A stretch of DNA of 64,000 nucleotides, taken from the NCBI GenBank assembly GCA_035048815.1, contig JAUCBN010000005.1, positions 14,906,517-14,970,516 on the forward strand, written 5' to 3'. The notes under the pieces were generated by a model. The model saw nothing but the letters and a program-made list of their open reading frames with translations, was not told the DNA's origin and made no database searches. Both the position numbers and the translations under genes were made by a program. The DNA comes from Abelmoschus esculentus (Eukaryota > Streptophyta > Magnoliopsida > Malvales > Malvaceae). Below, piece after piece: positions 1 through 12,886 of this stretch; within the stretch, counting starts at the first letter, position 1, and each line of letters begins with the position of its first letter.

Positions 1-1811
1 TCGTCTCTTCGGGGTTAGTTCGATAAGCTGGTCGATTTGGAATAGTAGCACCTGGGATAAAGTCAATCTGGTGCTCAATGCCACGAATAGGTGGCAATCC
101 CTTCGATGTTTCTTTCGGAAACACATCCTTAAATTCCTGCAAAAGGGAAACAATTGATGCAGGTAAATCAGAAGGAAAGTCAGTCAATAAATAATAATCT
201 TTAAACATTAAAATAAGCAAAGATTGGTGAGAGGAAAGACATTTCCTGATTTCTCGATTGCTTGCATAAACATTCATCTTTTTCTTCTCCTTTGCAGCTT
301 CCTTACTCTTTTTTAAGCTTTCTTGATCTTCCATCACTTGACTCGGTGTCAAAGGAGCCAAAGTAATCTTCTTACCTGCATGCATAAAAGAGTATCGATT
401 TGTAAAACCATCATGCATTACCTTCTTGTCATATTGCCAAGGGCGTCCCAAAAGAAGGTGAGTAGCATCCATCGACACAACATCACAAAGGACCTCGTCC
501 TTGCAACTTCTGATCGAAAACGGTATAACAACTTGTTTTGTTACTTTAAGTACTCCCCCGTCATTCAACCATTGCAATTTGTACGGATTCGGATGCTTTG
601 TTGTCTTGAGACCTAACCTGTCAACCATCACTGAACTAGCAACATTAGTACAACTACCGCTATCAATAATAACAACACATACCTTATCTTGAATTTTGCA
701 TCGCGTGTGAAAGATATTCTCGCGTTGTTGTTCATCCTGAACCTGTTGCACACTCAGACTACGTTTAACAACCATAATTTCCATTACCTTACCAGTCTCA
801 GCAACTTCTAGGACATCCTCTTTATCATCTTCATTAGGGATCTCATGTGGTTCTTCTTCAGAATCTGACTCAATCTCTCCATCATCTCGCATCAACATAA
901 CCCTACGATTAGGACACTGGCTAGCAACATGTCCTCGACCAAGGTACTTAAAACATTGAATATCTCTCGATCTCTCTTGTACAACCACTTTTTATTTACC
1001 ATGCCCATTATCAGCAACGGGAGGCTTTGGCTTGCTGGACTCGCCTTGTTCTTGAATCCGAAGTGGCGCTTGTGGTGCTTGTTTCCTAGCATGGTTAGGG
1101 GTATATAATGGATTCGTAATGCTGCAATTCAACAACGTTAGCAATTTCAGAATTCAAACCTGCCATAAACCGAGCCATAGTCGCCTCACGATCCTCAACT
1201 ATGTTTACACGCATCATGGACATCTCCATTTCCTTGAAATAGTCCTCGACGCTCCTATTGCCCTGTTTCAAAGTTTGTAATTTCTGAAATAAATCACGAT
1301 GATAGTGAGAAGTAACAAACCGTTTCCGCATGATACGCTTCATTTCGTCCCATGTTCTCACTGGTCCTTCACCCGCACGTCGTCGACTAACCAGTAATTG
1401 ATCCCACCACAATAGTGCATAGTCAACAAACTCCAAAGTTGCTAGTCGTACTTTCTTTTGTTCTGAGTAATTGTAACACTCGAAAACGTGTTCAACTTTA
1501 CTTTCTCATGTTAGATAAGCATCTGGATCTGAACGTCCCTGAAAAGAAGGTATAGCAACTTTTATGTTAGAAATATTATCATCAACTGCACGTCCTGGTC
1601 GTTGATTCGTCCGTGGTGATTGTTCGACGTCGTTTTCATCAAGATTCTCATTTTGGACAGATTGGGAACCACCCCCATCTATTCTATCCAAACGAGACTG
1701 AATAGGCTCCAATGCTTGGTCTAAAAGACGCTGCAAGGTTCGAGTAAAAGCCTGCATTTGCAAATCTGGTGGATTATTTCCACCGGGACTACGATCGTCA
1801 TTACCTGTCAT
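1..1811 (-). pseudogene. Degenerate Ty3/gypsy gag-protease-RT fragment, cut by the window edge
   Basis: This is the N-terminal part of a Gag-Pol polyprotein read from an ATG at 1811-1809. It aligns along its length with the intact polyprotein at 51052-55659. Gag runs from 1811 to about 1100 and includes the conserved YALLWWDQLL and LQTLKQGNRSVEDYF blocks. Protease follows near 660-680 with an active-site IIDSGSCTN. The window ends just upstream of RT, at the RGIEHQIDFIPGA block. The copy is dead. A Trp codon after the DPDAYL motif has become a TGA stop at 1506-1508, with Gag continuing in the same frame beyond it. The stretch between the QHY motif and the CCHC knuckle has lost about 150 bp and carries further stops around 980-1110. 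It belongs to the element whose 5' LTR is at 2640-4088. The family assignment rests on alignment to the intact copy and is secure. The rest of pol lies outside the window. Confidence 0.93.
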
Positions 1812-2639
1812 TGCAGCAACGAAAAACAAGAAAAGAAAACTATTATGTTAAATAAACGAAATTTTAAAGTCCCTCACTGCACACACAACAAATTCTCGCA
1901 GATCACTCCAAAAGAACAATGCACTCAGCGCTCGTGTTTCACTCGGGAATACTTGACTGGCTCTTTTGATTCCCCTTCTGTGCTCACACTCTCAAATGCC
2001 TTTTCCACTCGTTCTCTTGCAAACAGCTCTTTAAGGAACTAATTTGATCCTTCAAACTTGTTATCTGTGTCAAACTCCAAAATATATGTAACGGTGGTAC
2101 AAACAAGAGTTAAAAGTGAATTAGGGTCTGTTTAGATGACACAAAGGCTGGAAAATAAAGAAAACAAACAAAAAGCAAGGTTGGATAGTAAAACAAAAGA
2201 AAAACAATGCTAGAAAGTAAAAAAGAAAGAGAAACAAAGCTGAAAAAATAACAAAAGGAAAACAAGAATAAGGCTGGAATTAATGAAGAACAAAGTGAAT
2301 TAAGGCTGGAAATGAAGTACTTACTGCATTAGAAATGCTTACCACAATCCTATCACCGAACAAACAAGAACACGTCGTTTTAAGTGATTTAGAAGCATTC
2401 CATGGTAACGTAAGCATCCTTCATCATTTTTGTAGTCAAACAGCACATATAAACATGAAAATACACTAAATATTCAAATGTGATTTTTTTTAAATTTTTC
2501 GAATTTCTTTTGTTGACTTTGACTTTGACTTTCTTTTTTTTTTGCAGAATTTCAAATTTTTTTTCTTTTTTTTCTTTTGTTGTTTTTGATATATGTAGTG
2601 CAGAAAGTGCTAATATCCAACTTGGCTCTGATTACCATA
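1812..2639 (-). other. Untranslated leader of the degenerate gypsy element, with PBS at 2624-2637
   Basis: This non-coding stretch lies between the 5' LTR and the gag start. The primer-binding site at 2624-2637 reads TGGTAATCAGAGCC on the minus strand, two bases from the LTR edge. That is complementary to an initiator-Met tRNA 3' end except for one extra A. A block at about 1930-2015 is strongly conserved with the leader of the intact element (55774-55859), although the surrounding leader has diverged. A pyrimidine/T-rich tract (about 2480-2590) sits next to the PBS. No gene is seen here. Confidence 0.8.
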
Positions 2640-4088
2640 TGATATTGGGGATTTGTTGCTTCAAAAACAACGATCCTTGTTTGAAACGGATCTAGGATAA
2701 TAGCAAGAAAGTCTCTGCAATAAACACAACATTATGGATGTTAGAATGATGTTAAAACAATAAGAAAACAAAGAAAAAAAACTGAAACAAAGAAGAAAAG
2801 GGATGAAGGAATTCTGGTAGTTTCTGGAGGTTAATGAAGATGAAATGCTCCGAAGGTTTTCATGGAAGCATTAAAACGTCCAAAATGGCAGAATTGGATG
2901 TTTAAGTTACTGGGAAATAACAACGACGTTGAACTCGAAAGAACCCAAACCATATACTGAGCGGACCCGAATCGAATACGTTCTTCGTCAACGGACTTGG
3001 ACCCTCTAGATAGCGATCTAGGAACCCGAAGTATCAAGGATTTGACACACTCAAACAAAGTCTGAATTTGTCAAGCAAAGTTCAATGAAGAACTGAAATT
3101 GAGAGAAAATCTCACGAGTGATTTTATTCATAAAATGTCTACCCTTGTCTTTACAAAATTAAGTAAATATATAGGAATAAAAGAGAAGCTGGTCAAATTT
3201 GAATTTGTGGCCTTAATTCAAACGAAAATTAAAATTTAAATGCTCAAATAACTTCTCCTAGGCTCCTAATATCCTTAGCCACATGTTTTGGCACTTAAAA
3301 CACATTAAACATGTGTTTAATGTTTGAATTTGAATAAGAAACCACTCATTCTTATCCAATGTTGCTGATTGGTCTTCAAAGCAAGGGCCTTGTTTGGCTT
3401 GCTTGCTTTTGGACGCCCAAACTTATGGAAAAGGGTGCTATGTGGGCCCCACATGCGTAGGACACCTGCTCTTCGTGTACGATAGGTTTCAGCTGCTGTA
3501 GGTCACTTCAACTTGAGCTGAGTTGAGCTGGAAATGGAGATGAGCTGAAATGAACTAGCTAAGAGTGTTAGGAGCTAAATGGAGCTGGGAGCTAAGCCTT
3601 TGAGCTGCCCCGAGCTAAGGTGAGCTGTGTGCACACCATTGAGCTTCTTCTGAGCTAAATATAATACACTTGAGCTGGTATTGAACTGCATACGCTCTCC
3701 TGAGCTGGAGATGAGCTAGATACGCCTACTTGAGCTAAGGTTCTCCTAAGTACACCTATATTAGAACAAGGCAAACACATCTAAAAAGCCTTGTAGTCTT
3801 ATTTTAACCACACAAACACACTTAAAACCAAATGCAAACATAATTAACATAGTATATACATAAGTAACCACACATACTAATATATATACCTAAATATGAC
3901 ACATATCAGCATGCAACACATTATAAACAACATATTCTAAGGCATGAACATTTTCAAATGAATCTGAAATGTTAGCACAAGTAAGGAAAAAAGCTTCCTT
4001 GTATTTCTTTGCCTTAGAACGTGTGATAGGTCCTGATGGTAAGACCTCCGAATCAACCTGTTGAACTTGACATGATGTGCTCACATCA
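2640..4088 (-). mobile_element. 5' LTR of the degenerate Ty3/gypsy element (family A)
   Basis: This 1449-bp LTR begins TGATATTGGGG and ends GCTCACATCA on the plus strand, giving TG...CA ends. The PBS and leader adjoin its left edge, and satellite begins at 4089. A near-identical solo copy lies at 16060-17516. A TATA-like AATATATAGG (about 3166-3177, read on the minus strand) is a plausible promoter core. The region 3510-3740 is dense in GAGCTG/GAGCTAA motifs. The right 200 bp encodes on the minus strand a peptide containing PSGPITRSKAKKY (within 3890-4096). This matches the LTR-encoded C-terminus of the intact polyprotein. The other LTR lies off the window, so its age cannot be estimated here. 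Confidence 0.92.
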
Positions 4089-7000
4089 TTGAGCATATGT
4101 CGTGATGGACGACCCCTCTCTTTGAGCGTATGTCACGATGAATGACCCCTATCTTTGAATGCATATCATAATAAACGGTCCCTCCTTTTGAGCGTATACT
4201 GTGATGGACGATCCCTCTCTTTAAGCGTATGTTGCGATGAATAACCACACTCTCTTTTAGAGCATGTGATAATGAACGGCCCCTCTATTTGAGTGTATAC
4301 CGCGATGGACGCCGCGCTCTTTGAGCGTATGTCGCGATGAATGACTCCACTCTTCGAGTGCATGTCATAATGAATGTTCCCTCTTTTTGAGTGTAAAGCA
4401 TGATTGATGACCCCTCTCTTTGAGCGTTTGTTGCAATGAATGACACTTCTCTTTGAGTGTTTGTCATGGTGAATGGTCCCTTTCTAAGATTGTATACCGT
4501 GATGGACGACCCTTCTATTTGAACGTACGTCGAGATGAATGACCCCTCTCTTCAAGTATGTTATAATGAACGATCCCTCTCTTTGAGCGTATGTTGCGAT
4601 GAATGACCCCTCTCTTTAATTGCATGTCATGGTGAACAGTCCCTTTCTTAAAGCGTATACCGTGATGGACGACCCTTCTCTTTGAGCGTATGTCGTGATG
4701 AAATGCCTCACCCTTCGACTGTATGTCATTATGAAATGTCCCTTTCTTAGAGCGTATATCGTGAAAGACGACCCCTCGCTTTGAGCTTATGTCGCGGTGA
4801 ATGACCCCTCTCTTCAAGCGTATGTCATAATTAACGATCCCTCTCTTTGAGTGTATATTGTGATCGACGACCCCTCTCTTTGAGCGTATGTCATGATGAA
4901 TGACCTCTCTCTTCGAGTGCATTTCATGGTGTACGACGCCTCTCTTTGAACATATTTCGCGATGAATGACACCTCTCTTCGAGTCCGTGTCATAATGAAC
5001 GGTATCTCTCTCTCTGAGCGTATACCGTCATGGACAATCCTTCTCTTTGAGTGTATGTCACGATGAATGACACATCCCTCCGAGTGCATGTTAGAATAAA
5101 CGGTACCATTCTTGGAGCGTATTCCGTGATGGATGGACCCCTCTCTATGAACGTATATCACGGTGAATGACTCCTCTCTTCAAGCGTATGTCATAATGAA
5201 CGATTCCCCTCTTTGAGTGTATGCCGTGATAGACGACCCCTCTCTTTGAGCGTATGTCGCGATGAATGACCCCTAACTTCGAGTGCATGTCATGGTGAAC
5301 GGTCCCTCTCTTTGAGCGTATACCGTGATGGACAACCTCTCTCTTTGAGCTTATGTTGCGATGATTAACCCCTTTCTTCGAGTGCATGTCATAATGAATG
5401 GTCCCACTCTTTGAGCGTATACTGTCATGGACGACCCCTCTCTTTCAACATATGTTGCAATGAATGACCCCTCTCTTCGAGTGCATGTTATAATAAACCG
5501 TCCCTTTCTTAGAACGGGCCCTTTCATAGAATGAATGACCCATGTCTACGAGCGCATGTCGTAATGAACGGGCCTCTCTTTCAGCGTGTTTTGCGGTGAA
5601 TAACCCATCTCTTTGAGCATATATCATAGTGAACTATCCCTCTCTTTGACCGTATACCATGATGAACGACCCCTCTCTTTAAGCGTATGTCGCGATGAAT
5701 AACCCCTCTCTTCGAGTTCATGTCATAATGAACAGTCCCTCTCATAGAGTGTATACCGTGGTCGATGACCCCTTTCTCTGAGCGTATGTCGCGATGAATG
5801 ACCCCTCTCTTCGAATGCGTGTCATAATGAACGGTCTCTCTCTTTGAGCCTATACCGTGATGGACGACCCCTCTCTTTAAGCGTATGTTGCATTGAATAA
5901 CCCCTCTATTTTAGAGCATGTCATAATGAACGGTCCTTCTTTAGAGCGTATACCATGGTCGATGCTCTTTCAAAAAAAATATCGTGGTCGATGACCTTTA
6001 TCTTTGAGCGTATGTTGCGATGAATGACCCCTCTTCAAGTGCATGCCATAATGAACGGTCCCTCTCTTTGAGCGGATACCGTCATGACTAACCCTCTCTT
6101 TGAGCGTAAGTCTCGAAGAATGACCCCGCTCTTCGAGTACATGTCATAATGAATTCTTAGAGCGTAAACCATGATGACTGACCCTGCTCTTTTAGTGTAT
6201 GTTGCGGTTTATGACCCATCTCTTCGAGCGTGTGTCATAATGAATAGTTCCTCTCTTTGAGCATATAGCGTGATGAACAACTTCTCTCTTTGAGCGTATG
6301 TCGCGATGAATAACCCCTCTCTTCAAGTACATGTCAAGGTGAACAATCCGTCTCTTTAAGCGTATGTCGTGATGGATGACCCCTCTCTTTGAGCGTAACT
6401 CGCAATGAATGACCATACTCTTCTAGTGCATGTCATAATGAAAGGTCCCTCTATTTGAGCGTATAGCATGATCGATGACCCCTCTCTTTGAGCGCTTATT
6501 GCGATGAATGACTCTTCTCTTTGAGTGCATGTCATGGTAAACGGTCCCTTTCTAAGAGCGTATATCATGATGGACGACCCTTCTCTTTGAACGTATGTGG
6601 AGATGAATGACCCCTCTCTTCAAGCGTATGTTATAATGAACGATCCCTCTCTTTGAGCGTATACCGTTATCGATGACCCCTCTCTTTGAGCATATGTTGC
6701 GATGAATGACTCCTCTCTTTGATTCATGTCATGGTGAACGGTCCCTTTCTTAAAGCGTATACAGTGAAGGACGATCCTTCTCTTTGAGCGTATGTCTCGA
6801 TGAAATGCCTCTCCCTTTGACTACATTTCGTTATAAAATGTCCCTTTCTTAGAGAGTATATCGTGATGGACGACCCCTCTCTTTGAGCATATGTCGCGAT
6901 GAATAACCCCTCTCTTCGAGTGCATGTCATGGTGAACGGTCCCTCTCTTTGAGCGTATACCGTGATGGATAACCCCTCTCTTTGAGTGTATATCGCAATG

Positions 7001-9546
7001 ATTGACCCCTCTCTTCGAGTGCATGTCATAATGAACGGTCCCTCTCTTTGAGCGTATACTGTGATGGACGACCCCTCTCTTTGAGCGTATGTCGCAATGA
7101 ATGACCCGTCTCTTCAAGTGCATGTCATGGTGAACAGTCACTCTCTTTGAGCGTATACAGTGATGGACGACGCCACTCTTTGAACGTATGTCGCGATGAA
7201 TGACCCCTCTCTCCGAGTCCATGTCATAGTGAATGATCTCTCTCTCTGAGCGTATACCGTCATGGACGATCCCTCTCTTTGAGTGTATGTCACGAGGAAT
7301 GACCCTCCCTTCGGTGCATGTTAGAATAAACGGTCTCATTCTTAGAGCGTATTTCGTGATGGATGACCCCTCTCTATGAACGTATGTCGCGGTGAATGAC
7401 TCCTCTCTTCAAGCGTATTTCATAATGAACAATTCCTCTATTTGAGCGTATGCCGTGATGGACGACCCCTCTCTTTGAGCGTATGTCGCGATGAATGACC
7501 CCTCTCTTTGAGCGTATACCGTGACGAACAACCCCTCTCTTTGAGCGTATGTCGCGATGATTGAACCCTCTTTTCTAGTGCATGTCATAATGAATGGTCC
7601 CTCTCTTTGAGCGTATACCGACATGGACAACCCCTCTTTCAGCATATGTTACAATGAATGACCCCTCTTTTCGAGTACATGTTATAATAAACCGTCCCTT
7701 TCTTAGAACGAGCCCTTTCTCATAATGAATGGCCCATGTCTACGAGCGCATGTCGTAATGAACAGGCCCTCTCCTTCAGCATGTTTTGCGGTGAATGACC
7801 CATCTCTTCGAGCGTATGTCATAATGAACTGTAACTCTCTTTGACCGTATACCGTGATGAATGAACCATCTCTTCAAGCGTATGTCGCGATGAATAACCC
7901 CTCTCTTCGAGTGCATATCATAATGAACGGTCCCTCTCTTAGAGCGTATACTGTGGTCGATGACCCCTTTCTTTGAGCGTATATCGCGATGAATGATCTC
8001 TCTCTTCGAGTACATGTCATAATGAATGGTCCCTCTCTTTGAGCCTATACCGTGATGGACGACCCCTCTCTTTAAGTGTATGTTGCAACGAATAACCCCT
8101 CTATTTTAGAGCATGCATAATGAACGATCCTTCTTTAGGGCATATACCATGGTCGATGCTCTTTCAAAAAAAAATATCATGGTCGGTGACCCTTTTCTCT
8201 GAGCGTATGTCGCGATGAATAACCCCTTTCTTCGAGTGCATGTCATGGTAAACAGTCCCTCTCTTTAAGCGAATGCCGTGATGGACGACCCCTCTCTTTA
8301 ACCGTATGTCGCGATGAATGACCCCTCTCTTTAGGTGCATGTCATCATGACCGATCCCTATCTTAGAGCGTATACCATGACGGCGATCCCTCTCTTTGAG
8401 CGTATATCGCGGTGAACGACTCCTCTCTTCAAGCAAATCTCATAATGAACGGTCCCTCTCTGAGAGTATACCGTGATGGACAACCCTCTCTTTGAGCGTA
8501 TGTCGCAATGATTGATCCTTCTCTTCAGGTGCATGTCATAATGAACGGTCCCTTTCTTAGAGCGTATACCGTCATGGACGACCCCCTCTTTGAGCATATG
8601 TCATGGGGAATGACCCCTCTGTTCGAGCGTATGTCGCGATGAATGACCCCTCTCTTCGTGTGAATGTCTTGGTGAACGGTCCCTCTCTTCGATCGTTTAC
8701 CGTGATGGATGACCCCTCTCTTTGAGCGTATGTCGCGACGAATGACCCCTCTCTTCGAGTGCATGTCATGGTGAAATGTCCCTCTCTTTCATCGTATACC
8801 GTGAAGGACGACCCCTCTCGTTCAGCGTATGTTGCGATGAATGACACTTCTCTTCAAGTGCATGTCATGGTGAACAGTCCCTCTATTTGAGCCAGTACCG
8901 TGATGAATGACCCGTCTCTTTGGTCGAATGTCGCGATGAATGACCCCTCTCTTCGAGAGCATGTCATTATGAACGGTCCCTCTCTTTGAGCGTATACCAT
9001 CATGGACGACCCCTCTCTTCGAGTGCATGTCATAATGAGCGATCCCATTCTTAGAGCGTATACCGTGATGGACGACCCCTCTCTTTGAGCATATATCGCG
9101 GTGAATCTTAGAGTCCATTTCATGGGGAATGGTCCCTCTCATTGAGCATATACCGTGATGGGCGACACCTCTCTTTGAGCGTATGTCGCGATAAATGACC
9201 CATCTCTTCGAGTGCATGTCATAATTAATGGTCCCTTTCTTAGAGCATATATCATTATGGACGACCCCTCTCTTTGAGCGTATGTCACGGGGAATGATCC
9301 CTCTCTTTGAGCGTATGTCACAGGGAATGACCCCTCTCTTTGAGTGTATGTCGCGGGGAATGACCCCTCTCTTCGAGTGTATGTCATAATGAATGGTCCT
9401 TCTCTTTGAGCGTATGCTGTGATGGATGACCCCTCTTCGAGTGCATGTTATAGTGAACTGTCCTTTTCTTAGAGCGTCTACCGTGATTGACGACCCCTCT
9501 CTTTGAGCGTATGTTACGATGAGTGACCCCTCTCTTCGAGTGCATG
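4089..9546. repeat. Satellite block 1: 33-bp subunits in a 99-bp trimeric higher-order repeat
   Basis: This is a continuous tandem array of about 165 subunits. Three 33-bp types alternate in the order A, B, C. Type A carries GTATACCGTGATGGACGA, type B carries GTATGTCGCGATGAATGA, and type C carries GTGCATGTCATAATGAACGG. Each ends in a common CCCTCTCTT-like tail. Subunits differ from consensus at several positions, and skipped or doubled subunits are frequent. On top of this lies a second-order duplication of about 2.2 kb: a rare marker (CTTTCAAAAAAAA) occurs at 5971 and 8165, and flanking variants match in order. Open frames with 11-residue repeats (HSKRGVIHRDI-like and REGSFIATYAQ-like) cover the array on the minus strand because the period is a multiple of three. 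I do not consider them genes. Confidence 0.95.
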
Positions 9547-11039
9547 TGATACGCTCCAACTCTCCAATTGTTGTTGTGGAGAGAAGCTTTGATATTCCGG
9601 ACCATGATTGCAATAAAGCCTTGATAAGTCGGCTATAGTGATTAATGAAATGGATAGGATGGAATGTATATAAGGTGGTAAAGAAATAGTATTCAAAGGT
9701 AACAAAAGTAGAACTTATGCTATGAAAGAAAAAACCCAACTTATAGTATGCTTTGACAGTGGTATAGGACTTAGACCCTTAGGAAATAAGTTCCTAGAAT
9801 CTTAAGTATGGATTGAAAAGATAGAAGATACAACAAACCTATATAATAGATTTGATAAGTCGATTTAGTTCTAAAAAGAACAAGTTTGAGAGTAAACTCG
9901 CAAAGGAATATTTATATTGATCAAAGATGTGATTTACAAATGAATTTAAGTCCTATTTATAGTTTTCTAAGAGGTTTGGCCGGAATTTCCTTTAATTATT
10001 AGGATAACCATTTAATTGAATGGCGTCCCCCTCCAAATTTATTCGAAAAGATGTAACTTCTCGGTCCAGCCTGCACTATCTTCAGTAATTTGACCATATC
10101 TCGAGCTCCTGATATCGGATTGATGCAATTCAACATGTGTTCGAAAGATAAGAGATAGGGTCCAAACCCCAGTTATGCTTGTATCCTGCTCTAAAATGGC
10201 AAACAAGTGGACCATCATGAATCTGTCCAATGAAAAGTGTTATCTCTTTGTTTTGGCGCCCAATTTCATTCCCTCCATGATCTTGGCGCCCAATGTGGAT
10301 AATGGACGGACATGATGCTTGGTGAAGGGTATGTGACCTTTGGGTGTTGAGCTGGGAGTGATAGCTAGAGTTGAGGTGAGCTAATCGAGCTGAAAGTGAG
10401 CTGAATTGAACTGAGTTATCTAGCTGAAAGACATAGCTAAAGTTTGAACCTAAAATAAGCTAATATGAGATGCCTTTAGCAAAGTGAGTTGGTTTGTTAG
10501 CTTCTCTATACTCTCTTCTAGTGCTAGGAGTGCTTTGGAGCTGATCCGAATCTCCTAAGGCCTCGTTTTGAATTATGTTTCATTTGAGCATATATGGGAT
10601 TTGTGAGCTGACATGAAGCTAGTCTTGAATTCTTTAAGTACCGTGGGAGTGTTTCATGCATTTTCAAGCTATTCTGAAGTTGGCTCCTTGTGTTTCTAGC
10701 ATTGTCGTTCGTTTAGCTTATTTTGAGCTAACTGAGCTGACACCAAACTAATACTTACTCCTTGAACAGTATGTAAGTCCTATGAAGAAAAAATAATAAT
10801 GGAAATAATGACAATACTTAAAATAACTTAATATAAATTTAGATCTAAGCTGAAACTTAATAATGTGGTTATAATGAATATTCATGTTTATAGCCTAATT
10901 AATATAACTCTTAAGTATCTTACTAAAAAGTATATAAAAGTAATAAATACTAGCATCAGTAAGATAACTCCCCTTTGATCCCATGCGTGAAATGAAGCAT
11001 GAAAGTATGATATAAATGAGTAGAAATGTGAACACATCA
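9547..11039 (-). mobile_element. Solo LTR (family B) inserted in satellite
   Basis: This 1493-bp stretch starts TGATACGCTCCAACTC and ends GTGAACACATCA, giving TG...CA ends. Satellite lies on both sides in register. The left flank ends in GCATG of a type C subunit; the right flank starts GTACG and then continues TCATGATAAATGA. This fits a 5-bp target duplication that has since mutated (3 of 5 bases identical). No internal retroelement sequence remains, so it is a solo LTR. It contains GAGCTG-type motifs (about 10340-10480) and an AT-rich right third. Related fragments lie at 26471-27031, 36613-38188 and, inverted, 62129-63703. Orientation is inferred from its relatives. Confidence 0.82.
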
Positions 11040-12886
11040 GTACGTCATGATAAATGACCCCTCTCTTCGAGTGCAAGTCATAATGAATGGTTTCTATATT
11101 TGAGCTAATACCGTGATCGATGACCCCTCTCTTTGAGCGTATGTTGGGATGAACGACCCCTCTCTTCGAGTGCATGTCATGGTGAACGGTCCCTCTCTTT
11201 GAGCGTATGTCGCGATGAATGATCCCTCACTTCGAGTGCATGTCACAATGTACGATCCCTATCTTAAACCGTATTTCGTGCTGGACGACCCCACTCTTTG
11301 AGCGTATGTCGCGGTGAATGACCTCTCTCTTCAAGCGTATGTCATAATGAACGATTCCTCTCTTTGAGCGTATGCAATGATGCTCGACCCCTCTCTTTGA
11401 ACGTATGTCGCGATGAATGACCCCTCTCTTTGAGTGCATGTCATGGTGAATGGTCCCTCTATTTGAGCGTATACCGTGATGGACAACTCCTCTCTTTGAG
11501 CGTATGTTGCAATGAATGACCCCACTCTTCGAGGGCATGTTATAAAAAAAGTCCCTTTCTTAGAGCGTATACCTTGATGGCTGACCCCGCTCTTTGAGTG
11601 TATGTCCTTGTGAATCAATGATCTCTTGAAGCGTATGTCATAATGAACGATCCCTCCCTTTGAGCGAATACTGTAATGGACGATCCCTCTATTTGTGCGT
11701 ATGGCGCGATGAATGACCTTACTCTTCAAGTGCATTTTATAATAAACAGTCCCTCTCTTAGAGATTATACCGTGACAGACGACCCCTCTTTTTAAGAGTA
11801 TGTCCCGATGAATGACCCCTCTCTTCGAACGTATACCGTGATGGGCGACCCCTCTCTTTGAGCGTATATTGCGGTGAATGACCCCTCTCTTCGAGCATAT
11901 GTCATAATGAATGGTCCCTCTCTTTGAGCGTATACCTTGATGGGCGACCCCTTGATTTCAGCGTATGTTGCGATGAATGACCCCTCTCCTCGAGTGCGTG
12001 ACATGGAGAATTTCCCCTATTTGAGTGTATACCGTGATGGACGACCAGTCACTTTGAGCATATGTCGCGATGAATGACCCCTCTCTTCAAGTACATATCA
12101 TAATAAACGGTCCCTCTCTTTGAGTGTATACCGTGATGGACGACCCCTCTCCTTGAGTGTATGTCGCGATGAATGACCCCTCTCTTTGAGTGAATGTCAT
12201 GCAAAGCGGTCCCTCTCTATTAGCATATACCATGATGGATGACCCCTCTCTTTGAGCGTATGTCGCGATGAGTAACCCCTCTCTTCGAGTGCATGTCATA
12301 ATGAACGGTCCCTCTCTTTGAGCGTATAATGTCATCGACGACCTATCTCTTTGAGCGTATGTCGCAAAGAATGAGCCCTCTCTTCGAGTGTATGTCATAA
12401 TGAACGGTCCCTTTCTTAGAGCATATACCGTGATGGATAACCCCTCTCTTTGAGCGTATGTCTTGGTGAATGATCCCTCTCTCCGAGCATAAGTCAAAAT
12501 GAATGGTCCCTCTTTGTGAGCGGGTGTCATGATAGACCCCTCTCTTTGAGCGTATGTCGCGATGAATGAACCTTATCTTTGAGTGCATGTCATAATGAAC
12601 GATCCCTCTCTTTAAGCGTATACTATGAAGGACGACCCTTTTGTTTGAGCGTATGACTCGATGAATGATACCTCTCTTCGAGTGCATGTCATAATGAACG
12701 GTCCCTTTCTTAGAGCGTATACCGTGATTAATGACCCCTCTCTTCGAGTGTATGTCATATGAAATGTCCTTATCTTTGAGAGTATACCATGATAGACGAC
12801 CCCTCTCTTTAAGCCTATGTCGCGATAAATGACCCCTCTCTTCGAGTAAATGTCATAATGTATTGTCCCTTTCTGAGAGCGTATTA
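11040..12886. repeat. Satellite block 2 (33/99-bp repeat)
   Basis: The A-B-C subunit array of block 1 continues here. Its last 450 bp match, variant by variant, the satellite that precedes LINE copy 3 (38189-38865) and partly the satellite before LINE copy 2. These three stretches were therefore duplicated together with the adjoining LINE. The array ends at GAGCGTATTA, next to the LINE 3' end. Confidence 0.94.

Noticed and set aside
4089..9546. Many minus-strand open frames of 60-305 codons across the satellite
   Set aside because: They follow from a 33-bp period with no stop in the consensus. Two frames of the same DNA are open together and frames begin and end at indels, so they are not annotated as genes.
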